From Hesseltinella vesiculosa (taxonomy: Eukaryota > Mucoromycota > Mucoromycetes > Mucorales > Cunninghamellaceae), in contig MCGT01000019.1 in assembly GCA_002104935.1 (NCBI GenBank), forward strand, positions 401,298 to 465,297: DNA of 64,000 nt, in the 5' to 3' direction. Shown here one piece after another: positions 24,628 to 35,085 of this stretch. Both the position numbers and the translations under genes were made by a program. The notes below the pieces were generated by a model that made no database searches, was not told the DNA's origin, and saw only the letters and a list, made by a program, of their open reading frames with translations. Position 1 is the stretch's first letter. Each line of letters begins with the position of its first letter.

Positions 24628-26223
24628 ATGGTAGTAACTGTAGAAGCTCTTTTTACTATCGTTCAGGATCTGTTTATTTTACCTCGGGAAATGGTAGCTC
24701 CCATTGTCGAAGGCTTCCTGGAGGAATTCAAAGTTGGTCTTCGCACGCCATCCAAAGGTCTTGCCACCATGATCCCTTCCTTTGTCACTCGCATGCCCAC
24801 TGGGAATGAAACTGGCACCTTCATGTCCTTGGATCTGGGTGGCACTAACCTCCGCATTGCTGCTGTCCAGCTGCTCGGTGATGGCCATGTCAAGGTCTCG
24901 GAAGTCAAGCATGCCATCACTCCCGAACTTCGCGTGGGCACCGGTGTCGCCTTCTTTGACTGGATTGCTGATGCCGTCCAAGAGTTGGTTTTGGAAAAGG
25001 CCCGTCATCTCTTTAAACCGGATCAAGTCAGCGGCAAAGAAACGTTGTATCTTGGTGTCTGCTGGAGCTTTCCTGTTGAGTAAGTCCATTTTTTTTTCGA
25101 CATGGGTTAGGAAAGCCAGCCGTTCAGGTTTTATTCCTTACTCACTGTATTCCTCTGCTTCTACAAGTCAAACTGCAGTGAACCATGGTACGATTTTGCG
25201 TATGGGCAAAGGCATTGCTTTGTCAGACACCGAAGGACGGGATCTGACCGATATGTTTCATGAAGCCTTTGATCGCAAGGTAAACAAAAAGAAAAAGGAA
25301 AAGTGGCCGACGTGAGGCTGACAGGTCATGTAGGGCTTGAATGTTAAAGTGAATGCGATTTTGAATGACACTGTGGGTGCTTTGGTGGCACATGCTTATG
25401 CCAGTCCACGTACCCGGGTGGGCTTCATCTTCGCCACCGGTTGCAATGCTGCCTATCCTGAAAAGGTGGAAAACATCGTTAAGTTGGACGCCTCGGTGCG
25501 TGGCCAATACCCTGCTGGTACAGAAATGTTGCTCAACACCGAAATCGATATCTTTGGTAACGAAAGCTACTTGCCTCTGAACAGATATGACCTGATGTTG
25601 GACGCCAGCCACAACCAACCTAAATTCCAACTGTTTGAAAAAATGATGTCTGGCGCCTACTTGGGTGAACTCACCCGTCTCGTTGCCCTTGACTTTATCG
25701 AAGCTGGTCTGCTCTTCCATGGTGATATCCCCAAAGGCTTTGAACAACCCTGGTCCTTCCCAACCAAATACATGAGCGCACTGGAAAGGTCAGAGACAAC
25801 CCCGACCGAGATAACCTGCAACCAATGGCTAACTCCCCTCTTTTTTATAGAGATGCGACGGAAGAACGACACAAGAGCTTGGAAACTATGATGTCAACAT
25901 ATGAGTTCGACACAAATCCAACTTTGGAGGACGTGAGTCTAATGACCCGCATTTGCAGAATTGTGTCCACACGCAGCGCCATCCTTTGTGCCGCTGCCAT
26001 TGTTGCCTTGATCGAACAACAAGACCTCATCAACATGTCTGAGAACGACATCATCATTGGCATGAACGGATCTACGTATGAATACTACCCCTTTATGGAA
26101 GAGCGTGTGCACCGAGCCCTCCGTACCTGGTATGGGTACGAAGTATCGGACCGTATCCGTTTGGAAGTCACCCATGAAGGTGGCAGTGTTGGTGGTGCCT
26201 TGATTGCCATGCTGTGTACTTAG
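24628..26223 (+). CDS. Hexokinase
   Basis: Phosphorylates glucose and other hexoses with ATP at the entry to glycolysis in the cytosol. Exons: 24628-25079, 25168-25279, 25334-25788, 25851-26223, coding 463 residues, the size of a single-domain fungal hexokinase. Motifs in order: phosphate-1 loop MSLDLGGTNLRI, sugar-binding WSFPV followed by QTAVNHG, GKGIAL, catalytic Asp in AILNDTVGALVAHAY, phosphate-2 type FIFATGCNAAYPEKVENI, and the C-terminal adenosine segment VTHEGGSVGGALIAML. The N-terminus lacks the long basic extension seen in some yeast enzymes. It could be a glucokinase in substrate preference, which sequence alone does not settle. Confidence 0.95.
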
Positions 26224-28066
26224 ATCGTTTTTTTTTTTTTTTCATATGATCCTCTATTTATTTCTCCCCTTGTTTTATTTTTTTTTTTCATTTTGTGTAT
26301 AAAACTAATCAAGAAAAAATGACTTCAAAGGGCCAAGTCTCGACAACATACTTTCAAAGAAACATTTTGCTGGCAACCCATTGCTTCGAGTTCTTGCTGA
26401 CAAAACGGGTAAAGCCACTCATTCCGTAAAAAAAAAAAAGCACTTGAATACCACACCTCCTTTCGAAGGAATATATTCCTTTACACTCTGAGTAAACACA
26501 TTTGGCCGACCCATGCCAGTTGCTCTCGAAACCATCTTTAGCGCATATCTACCAGCTTTCCGGCCCTTCACTCGGCTAGCTGAGAGCGTTGTCATTTTAA
26601 TCGTATTCAATTCTCATCATTTTGAACGCGCATGAAAAATTTGGGGTGAATCGACTTTATACAGTTCCCCACTGTGAATATTGATCAGATCGTCTAGGGG
26701 TCCCCTTGCCAAAATGGCCGATTTTTTCATCTTTTTTAGCTGGTGAGTCGGAGGCGTCAAAACGAGCTTGATCAAAAGTTGGCTGGGTGACCCTCACCAA
26801 TGGACCTCATTTTTTCAGTATCATCATCACTCATGCATACGCACACATGTATAAATTTTACATCGATATAATCTCCCAAAAGTGATGCGTTGCATATGCT
26901 TCTTTTTTTCTTTTTCAAGAAAATGAAATTGGGTGGACAATTTCAACTTCCGCGTTTGATGCCTGACAAAGTGCACCAGGCAATTCAGCTATCTCACATC
27001 ATTTTGACAATGGTCGCGTTACTGTCCACTTTCATTCCAGAATTGGCGCTTTTGAAAAAGAACAAGCTTCGGCTGCTTCCTCAAGCCCGTGAGTATCCTT
27101 GGTTATCACCGATTCGCACAGAGAAACCTCTGGAAAAATAAAACACGAATAGGATTCCCTATCATCCTTTTTCTGTGCCTTCAATTGGTTCACGTCTATT
27201 GGTTTGGCTTGGCTGGGCCCCATTCAGTGGTGTTGGTTTTTTTTTCTCTTCCACGAAGGTTTTTGTTTCTGGCATTGGGTATTCAGAAACAAAAAGGGTA
27301 AAGCAGCTAGTTTAGTGAGACATGCGACTGAAATGTAATATGCCATTTCGCGACTTTGTTTTAAACAGATCATCTTCGTGGGGGAGGGGGAGGGGGGCTC
27401 ATACTCTCCATGTAAAATGCGTAAGGTCGGCGAGGGAGCACAGTCTGGTTTACTGGGAGGTGAGCACTTACTGCAATGCACTTTTAGGTTCAATATCGGT
27501 GAAGTCTAGCAATTGCGCGAAGTCTAAGGAGAACCAGGACCAACCACTGGTGTGGAGATCAAATTTGTTCCTGCTTTTTTTTTCGCCCAGCAGACATTGA
27601 CTTTGTTAAACAAAAAGGGGGGAATTAGGGTGAATCGAGTGCAAAGCGTGTAGTTTGATTTGATCTAGCGGGCTGGAGGAACGCTGACCACGTAGGAAAA
27701 AAAAGGGTCCCCACAGCACTTTTACGTGAATAAATCCACGTAAACTTTAGATTGGGAGCAACTAATCATCAACTGATGAAAAAGTCTGGTCGCTTAGTGA
27801 TGGCCATGGACTGCTCCGGCCAAATCCACTTGATCGACCTTGTCTTGTCCCAGCATCACCGCTTGAGTAGCCAGTGATTAGCATGGCTCTCAGACATAAC
27901 GGCTACTCGCCGATAGACATGGGCCACGAATGTAAAAAAAAGTAAATGTGCATTTGTTTTATGATTTCTTGTGTTAAATCTATTCTGCCGCAAAGTCTTT
28001 GTCACGGGGATTTGGCGTCGCTATCAGAAAGCTTGCCGAGTTAAATCATGGCTGGTTCACGAAAGC
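26224..28066. other. 1.8-kb intergenic region, no supported gene
   Basis: The region lies between hexokinase and the two-helix protein. T-runs follow the hexokinase stop. A perfect 8-base inverted repeat (tttacgtg / cacgtaaa, 8-base loop) lies at about 27720-27745, and a G-rich stretch at 27375-27395. Short frames at 26419-26610 (minus) and 26890-27141 (plus) have no recognisable features. Confidence 0.5.
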
Positions 28067-28709
28067 TCATGTGGATCCTGGCTGGTCCTTGGCATCCTGC
28101 TGGCTGGATTGGTGAGTATCCCAAGAGTGGCCCATTTCTGGATCGCTGTTGAGTCGTCGTTCCTGGCGCTGCAGGCTTTGCTGATATTCAAATTTTTCTT
28201 GTTCGGTCATGGAGCGAGGTCGACATTGCCCTGGATCGATCACTTGTCCTCGTGCTGCCAGGAATTCCATTCTAGGGTTTAAAAAAAAAAAAAAAGTAAG
28301 GCGAATAAGGAAATGTTTGACCGAAATAGGAAGCAGCCTTACCGGACGTCTTTGGCCAGGCTGATGAGGTATTGGCTGGAAGGCAAGTCTTTTACAGAGT
28401 GGTAGCCGCTGTAAGCCCCAGTGGCAAATCCCAGCTGCAAGCCCATGATGAGCCCAGTGCCGGTCGTCAGGGCAAGTGGAAGAGGACGCCAGCTTCGAGA
28501 ACGGCCTAGAAAAACGGAAGCATTCATTTTTTACTTCAAACGTGGACTTTACCAAGGAAATATGTCGCTGTGCCAAGGATCAACCCACCAAGGAAGGCAT
28601 GTTGTTTGATGCGAGAGCTGACGGTTTTAAGGACTTGCTCTTCTTCAGGTGTCATACGATGGCGCTCCACTCGTTCATGGAGACGCACATAAATTTCGTT
28701 CTTTTGCAT
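28067..28709 (-). CDS. Unknown small membrane protein with two glycine-rich hydrophobic helices
   Basis: Exons on the complement: 28553-28709, 28343-28505, 28067-28271, coding 174 residues with all junctions in frame. The N-terminal 30 residues are charged (RLHERVERHRMTPEEEQVLK). Two short Gly-rich hydrophobic segments follow, AFLGGLILGTATYFLG (about residues 38-53) and ALTTGTGLIMGLQLGFATGA (about 63-84), separated by a basic, Trp-containing loop. The last third is polar and Gln-rich and is probably disordered. The layout resembles small mitochondrial inner-membrane or OCIA-like proteins, but I do not recognise the family, and the localisation is inference. It diverges from the RNA-binding gene across 716 bases. 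Confidence 0.75.
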
Positions 28710-29425
28710 TGTTTCCAAATTTTCGGTTGGAAGAAGAAGTGAGAAAGAGAGGCGCGGGAGTGAGATTTTTTATATTTTTTTTCCCGCAAGCTTCCGAGCC
28801 AAAGTTGCATGATTTGACTCAAAAAAAAAAAAAAAAAACTGGAGCATGAGCCACCTTTTTCCTGTGCATTTCCTTTTGGTCACTGCCCAATTTTTTTTTA
28901 TTCATTCACTTGCACAGTCCTTGCAAGTTTCCTTTTTGATGCCATTGGACAGACAATTCTTGAAGATCACCTTTTTTTCTCCCCAAGTGAATCAAAATGG
29001 AAAGGATCACATGCCTTTTTTCCAGCCAAGGACGAATTTGCCGGAGTTTCCTTTTTCGATCACTCAGTTCATTGCTTGCGCTGACTAGAAGGGAGTGGAC
29101 TCTTTCATTTCCCCCTTTTCTACCTCACTTTGCTCCCTTTTTTCTTTATTACCCAGACTCTTTCTAGTTCCCTACTTGTTATCATTGATTTTATTTGTAC
29201 ATTTACTTTACTTGTTCCTCCTGTTGGTTTTATAAAGGTAAAAGAAAGAAAGAGGATGAATGGGCAGCGATATGGTTTTTCGTACGAAAAAAAAAAAGGA
29301 ACCAAAAAGGATCGTCGATAACATTGAAACAACCGTGATGGCCACCCCCTCTTTTGTTGATTTTATTTGTGTATTCATTTTTTTTTAAAAAAAAAAATAT
29401 GTGATAACTCCAATATAGCATTGCC
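28710..29425. promoter_or_regulatory. Divergent promoter region, two-helix protein / RRM protein
   Basis: A 716-base AT-rich interval with an A-run at 28821-28838 and several T-runs and pyrimidine tracts. No gene was recognised. It should contain both promoters. Confidence 0.4.
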
Positions 29426-31090
29426 ATGACGACGCATTCGCATTCTGCTGACAGCTCTTTGTCTGGAGACCCAGCATCAGCACCGGCAACGTCATCTCCA
29501 TCTCATGTCACAGACACCGCCACAATGGTCCCTCCACACCCGTCCACCACGCCCAGGGTACTTTCACCTGTATCACCCTCCTACCCACCCTATGGCTATA
29601 TCGACCCCAGTATGGCCTATGAAATTCAAGCGAATGGCGGTTACGAACATCCTCAAACATATGTATTCTACCCTGTCAGCCCACAGTTCTACTATTCGGA
29701 TTACCCGAGCTACCCCGGCTCACCCGCACTCCATCCTCAGTCGCCACCCATGAACCCAACCAGCCCTCCTTTCAGTCCTACCTATCAGTATCACACTCAC
29801 CCACAGGGCTTGTCCAACGGACCGGCTGCCAACCCTACCTTATCGCCCACCGCTTACATGCTTCCTCCTCACTCCATGCATCCTCCTTTCCCACCTCTTC
29901 ACATCTCCTCTCCCGTCCTCACCCCTGTCGGCTCCTCCAACCGCATGGTCAACAATGGCCCTCCATCTCACTATTATGAGAGCAGAAAACAAGGTCGGCA
30001 TCCTCACCACTCTCCTACCTCGTCTGCTAACTCCACTGGCTCCCAAGACGAGTCGCCTTTGCATCAGCGCCTCAACGTGTATGTCCGTGGCCTCTCACCT
30101 TCCACCACAGATGAATCCTTTTTGGAATTATGCAAAGCGTAGGTTCCTGAAAAAAAAAAAAAAGTTGGATCTTGCGTCTCACAAACTTTTTTTTTATTAT
30201 AGTTATGGTACTGTGACCTCGTCCAAAGCCATTCTCGATCAAAAATCTGGAGAATGCAAAGGCTATGGTTTTGCCATGTATGACCAAGATGATGAATGCC
30301 GGAATGCCATCCAAGGCCTGAACAATGCTGGCTTACAAGCCTCGCATGCTCGCGTCGGCCAAGAGTCCTTCAGCTCGCGGTTGCGCAATCTACAAGATGA
30401 ATATTCCACCAACATCTACATCTCTAATCTTCCTCTCGATATGACCGAACAGGTAAGGTCTTAAAAAAGCATGAAAGATGCTCAACCCTTTCTTTTTAGA
30501 AATTGGAAGAAGTGTTCCATCCTCTGCAAACTGTGTCCAATCGCATTTTACGTGATCCACAAACAGGCATCAGTCGAGGCGTCGGGTTTGCTAGGTAAGT
30601 GGTAAAGTGTGAGATCGCAGGCTGCTCACGCCTTTTTATAGAATGCTCGACCGTCATTCGGCCATGACGATTATTGAAAAGTTCAATGGCCATGAGATTG
30701 ATGGCTCCTCTGCTCCTCTGCAAGTCCGTTTTGCTGACTCGCCTGCACAAAAAAAGCTCAAGAATCAAACGTCCCGAAAACGAGTCATTCGCTCGCGCGA
30801 CTTCCAATCCATGACTGCGCCTTTCCCCATGCGGCACATGCCTGTGACGCCTGAAACAATGCTTGGTATTGCTCCTGCCAGCTACCAAGTCCCTCCTCCG
30901 TAAGCTCATTCTTGTCTATCTTTTGCAAGCATCGCTCACCGTTGACTTCTTTTGGCTCAGTTACAACACCATGCACATGCCCATGCCACCTCTTCCACAA
31001 CCTAATGATCATGACATCAGTGATTTGACCTCTGCTGTAGAAAAGGACTTGAAGATCACCGAACCCGTTTCATTAGAACATGCCTCTTGA
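29426..31090 (+). CDS. Two-RRM RNA-binding protein, RBMS/MSSP-like
   Basis: Exons: 29426-30138, 30203-30452, 30500-30594, 30642-30899, 30961-31090, coding 481 residues. The first 200 residues are low-complexity, Pro/Ser/Tyr-rich and probably disordered. RRM1 (about residues 213-290) begins NVYVRGLSPSTTDESFLELC and carries the RNP1-type GECKGYGFAMY. RRM2 (about 300-380) begins NIYISNLPLDMTEQKLEEVF with GISRGVGFARM. The close tandem spacing and the RNP sequences match the metazoan RBMS/MSSP single-strand nucleic-acid-binding family and its fungal relatives. It probably binds A/U-rich RNA and affects mRNA stability or translation, by inference from the family. Confidence 0.88.
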
Positions 31091-31409
31091 TCTGGTTCAC
31101 CGAAAGTCACGTCACCCTTCACCCAAAAAAAAAAAAAAAAAAATTGGAAACATCTCCCCTCTCTGCTAAAAGGAAAAAAAAAAAAAAAAAACCCTCCCCT
31201 CCCTTTATATATTATTAGCCTCCTTTCCCTTGTACTTTTCTTCTCTCATGCCCCTCTTCTATTTGCTTCCTTTTTGCTCTCTTTGCGTTTTCGTCTATTG
31301 CGTTCTTTTGCCTCAACCCTAATAAACCACTATATTTTATCTCCGCAACAGTGTGCTTTCTTGGTAACATTGCAAGAAAAAAGAGGTGTTCTGACATGCA
31401 TCTTCGAGA
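31091..31409. other. Intergenic between RRM protein and pseudouridine synthase (convergent)
   Basis: Two A-runs (about 31123-31142 and 31172-31190) and CT-rich sequence lie between two convergent 3' ends. No gene is seen. Confidence 0.5.
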
Positions 31410-32927
31410 TTAGACGTATGCAGGGTGAAGGACTTGGTCGCCGTCAAAATCATCAGCAGCCCATTTGGGTGTGGAGGATTGATAGGACCATCCAGAGCCA
31501 GAGTATCGCAGTGAATGCAACCAGATACCGAGAGGCTGGTCGGCCACGGGGTCGGGAATCAGCAGGCTATGACACTCTGCACATCGTGGCTGGCCATCAT
31601 TCATATCCATCGAGTCAAAGGTGGTCTTTTCCAGCATCTTTTCAATGGTCGGGGTTGCCGTCTGTTCCGTCTGCTGCGGATCGATGAGGTCCAGCAACGA
31701 TGACCACGGTGTATGGCGCCCATAGATCGGGTCATTGGCGATCGGGAAGCCTAAATGTCGTAAATGTACGCGGATCTGGTGCGTTCGACCGGTGACAGGG
31801 ATACATCGCACCACGCTTGTACGACCATTGAAGGAAACCCGTTCAAACCGTGTCAAGCTAGGTTTGCCTTGTACTGTATCAACATACTGGAACGAGAATT
31901 TGAAGGATACGGTCCGCATGGGCATGTCACATTCCACTGGTTCACTAAACAGAGAAGGAATGTCATTCAGTCGCTCTAGATGGCAATCCAAGATCACCCA
32001 CCAGCCTAGTTTTACCTTGGGAACTCACCTTGTACACGGCAAAGGTATTCCTTATCAAACCCATCTTCTGTCATGCTTCGGTTCAGCTTCTGCGCAGCCT
32101 TGGTATTGAGCGCAAGTAGCATCACGCCCGAAGTCAAGCGATCGAGTCGATTGATAGCTATAAAAAAAATGAAAATATCGATAAAGTAAACCGTCCTTGG
32201 AGGAGACACAAAACAACCTACGGAAGATCGCGTCAAGGTCGCACTTTTTCCGTAGCAGATGGACGACGGTGTTGTGGCGGTAGCGACCGCTGGGGTGCGC
32301 TTGCAAGCCTCCAGGTTTGTCAATCACAATCAGGTCGTCGTCTTTATGCAAGATTTCCACAGGCTGGGCTGACGTTGGCGGCTCATGTCGATGCACGCGA
32401 TGGCCCATGGTCTGCTTTTTTTCAAACAGGGTGTCGACCGTGACTTGCTGCCCATTCAAAGTAATCAAGCCTTGCCCAATCGCTCGTCTCTATATCAAGG
32501 AAAAGATCAGCATTCAAGGCCATGTGTTTCCTGGTGAATGCGTTCATACAAAGTAGGCATCGTCACGATCACGGAATTCTTGATTGAGGACATCCAGCAG
32601 TGGTTTTCCGGCCCACCGAGATTTGCAATTAGCAAGATAATCAAAATAGTATGGCTTGACTTTGAGAAGCCCTGTTCCCATTTCATGTCAAAGAAAAAAA
32701 AAAAGGAGAACGGTGAGATCATGCGATCCTTAGCTTGGTGTCATGTCATCCTTACCATTTTCTTCAAAGTATTGGGCAGAAGAGAGATCGTCGAAATATT
32801 TGATACGGCTGTCGTTTGTATGGTTGGCAGTACAGGCATCTGGGCGCTTTTTCTGGATCGCTTGGCGTGAGATCGATTGACGTGCAATGATGCCAAGGAT
32901 TTTCCGTGTTTTAGACGAGCTGGGCAT
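31410..32927 (-). CDS. RluA-family pseudouridine synthase, PUS9/RIB2 type
   Basis: Isomerises uridine in RNA, probably tRNA position 32 as for Pus8/Pus9. Exons on the complement: 32756-32927, 32550-32671, 32222-32489, 32016-32157, 31410-31944, coding 412 residues. An S4-like N-terminal part (RAIGQGLITLNGQQV) is followed by DLIVIDKPGGLQAHPSG, then the catalytic-Asp motif INRLDRLTSGVMLL and the C-terminal GRTHQIRVHLRHLGFPIAND. The protein PYYFDYLANCKSRWAGKPL segment near residue 60 is typical of the eukaryotic Rib2/Pus9 group. For exon 4 I chose the donor at 32015 over a nearer GT at 32028, because only that choice keeps the frame into SEPVECDMP. The deaminase domain found in some Rib2 proteins is absent. 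Confidence 0.92.
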
Positions 32928-33005
32928 CTAGAAAAAAGTAACGGGAAGAGAGCGGGACAAAAGAAGGAACCGCTACAATGGAAACTTGAACATCGTCCGC
33001 CTTCC

Positions 33006-33580
33006 TTATCCACGAACATTGTACGCAACGAGCTTGCTTTCATGCAGTTGTCTTGACATCCAATTTTTTTGAGTGGCCTTGGGGTGGGTCTTGGAATACA
33101 ACCGACAGCTGCGATGTGGTTCACGCTTGCCAGCGAGGTGAGGAATGCCGTAAAAATTCAACAAAATTTGGGACCCAGTGGGGGTGTTCCGGGGCCGGCT
33201 TTGTTCTTGCAGGGCATTTCCCAGAACGTCATCACGAATGTCCATGATTTTGGCAAGGCGTTCGACAAAACCCACTTGTCGAAAGATGGGATCCATGGCA
33301 GGGGCAGGCAGTCCATACACCAACTCATATGGCATCAATCCTGTGGTTGATAAGCGGAAAGAAGACCATCCATGTTTTGGTCCCTTGCGTTTATCCTGGC
33401 ACCTATCCAAATGCGTTTTCTTGATCGCCTACATGATAACTCCCTGTGTACGTTCACATCGCCCATTTACCTGGGGTCGTTATGGAGTAGTTAGCTTGTG
33501 GCGGGCACCAACCATTGCGGTGAAGTTCTCCACGCTAGCACAAACAAAGGGGCAGCCGTTGTCGGTCAGAATAAATTGAG
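33006..33580 (-). pseudogene. Gypsy integrase fragment
   Basis: Reading the complement from about 33580 gives QFILTDNGCPFV, the second catalytic Asp region of retroviral-type integrases, then RPQVNGRCERTQG with the third acidic residue. STTGLMPYELVYG, the hallmark of the integrase C-terminal core, follows. Two in-frame stops interrupt it (33480-33482 and 33429-33431), so it cannot make a full protein. The N-terminal HHCC part is absent. Confidence 0.8.
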
Positions 33581-33715
33581 GAGGCCCAAATAGTGTATAA
33601 AAATTGGGATACCGCTTGGCAAGCTTGCTTAACTGTCGCAATCTTCAAGCTGACCATCAGCGCTGCGGATCATTTGATTGGTGTTGTCCAGTTCCTTGAC
33701 TTGTGAGCGAAAACA

Positions 33716-33768
33716 TGGAGAGAGAGAGAGAGAGAGGGAGGGGGGGGAGAGAGAGGGAGGGGGGAGAG
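33716..33768. repeat. Purine (GA/G) microsatellite
   Basis: A run of (AG)n followed by alternating G-tracts and GA repeats, lying between the gag and integrase relics. Confidence 0.9.
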
Positions 33769-33930
33769 ATCAACTGAGCCATGGAAAGATGATAAATCGG
33801 TTGGTTCAAAATGTCCATTGAGTCGAGCGGATGAGCCGACCAGACAGTTGTGTTGTGGGTGGAGCGACAGTTTGGCGATCCTCCATTAAATCTTCGACGC
33901 GTATAGGCTTTTTGGTTCCGGACCGTGTAA

Positions 33931-34790
33931 TCATTTGTCTAGGTCGTTCAGCCATAAGCCCGTTTTGATTGTTGGCCAGCATTGCTGCCGAGGTGTTTCT
34001 TCCGTCATAACCCTGTCATTTTTGGTCGCACATGACATAGGAGTGATCGGGAGACCTGCAAATTTTACAAGAGGTCTTGCACTTTCGCAGGATGTGACCC
34101 ATCTCGCCACAGTTATAGCACCCGGTTCTTTGGCCTTGGCGCTGATTTTCGTTAGGATGATATTGTCCTCAATTTTGATAGTCGCGGTTGGGATTTGTGT
34201 GGATTGGTGCAAGAAGCATGGGGAGGTCAGTGATACTTTCCTTTTTCGTAAAATTTTCCATTTTGCGCAGTCCATTTGGGAGAATGTGTGATTCATAATT
34301 TCAGGATGCTCTTCAAGTAACTGTGATATCGCATTGACCAAAAATGCCTTGTCCTTCCTGTTCTGGATCTTCAATTTATCCAAGAGTTGCATGTGTCCAA
34401 TGCTTGGTGATTCCCATGTTGCATCTTTTTATCAGCGCGCTTTCATTCACTCCTGTGCTTCCAAGCTCCAGTTTTGTAAAATGGGAGCTCCATCGGTCCA
34501 AGCACACCACTGCTGCAAAGTTGCTTCCCAAGAGGAAAAGGTTCGGGACAGCATCCATTCAGCGGCATCTTGCGTCACGAAGAATGGTGCTCACTCCAGC
34601 ATTTGAGTTTCAGTTCGGTCCATGTAGGTTGTGTCGTCTTATATAAACAAATCCAAACACGATGCGTGTAGTTCTTCATTAACAGCGCCTTGATAATTTC
34701 GCCCATTTTGAGAATGCAGGCGTTTTCTTGCGTAAAACTTGTGCCGTCCTGCTTGTCTCGCCAAATTTCTTGCACTTCAGACTGCTAAAC
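33931..34790 (-). pseudogene. Gypsy gag fragment with two CCHC zinc knuckles
   Basis: On the complement, GCYNCGEMGHILRKC (about 34120-34070) is a perfect CX2CX4HX4C knuckle. A second, CKICRSPDHSYVMC, follows directly. The knuckle frame is broken upstream by a stop at 34169-34171. Upstream gag-like sequence is spread over different frames (for example the open stretch 33931-34392 and 34575-34775), which indicates frameshift decay. Confidence 0.78.
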
Positions 34791-35085
34791 GAAAAATACG
34801 GCACCTTTATTCATGGTAAAATGATAGTGAGTAAGTTGGGACAACGTGAATGAAGTTAATTAAAGGAACCTATCGAATCCGTTCAACTCTCAACCTTAAC
34901 AAGTAAAAATAAAAGGCAGTAGAAAATGTAGGAAAAGTTCAGAAAAGATGAAGGGGATGGCGGCGAACTTTTAAGCAACATGATTGGCTGTTCAAATAGC
35001 GCTGAAAAAGGCACGGTCAAAAAAAAAAAAGTTTACGTTTCAACCTTCTGTTCTTCTTTTCCCAACTCACTATTTTTTTTAAACA

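Larger units (their letters stand above)
33000..34790 (-). mobile_element. Decayed Ty3/gypsy LTR-retrotransposon relic
   Basis: On the minus strand a gag-like part (about 34790-33931) precedes an integrase-like part (about 33580-33006), the order expected for a gypsy element. Only about 350 bases separate them, so protease, reverse transcriptase and RNase H are missing. In-frame stops and frame changes occur in both parts. No long terminal repeats were recognised. A purine microsatellite (33716-33768) occupies the deletion interval. Confidence 0.8.

Noticed and set aside
26419..26610. Minus-strand 63-residue basic open frame
   Set aside because: No domain, no splice partners, and it reads into a poly-A derived Phe run.
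32016..32028. Nearer donor (gtgagt at 32028) for PUS exon 4
   Set aside because: It would put the next exon out of frame. The donor at 32015 gives the conserved GEFP followed by the S-E-P-V-E-C segment.
33716..33768. Purine repeat considered as a regulatory element
   Set aside because: It lies inside a dead retroelement and is a simple microsatellite.
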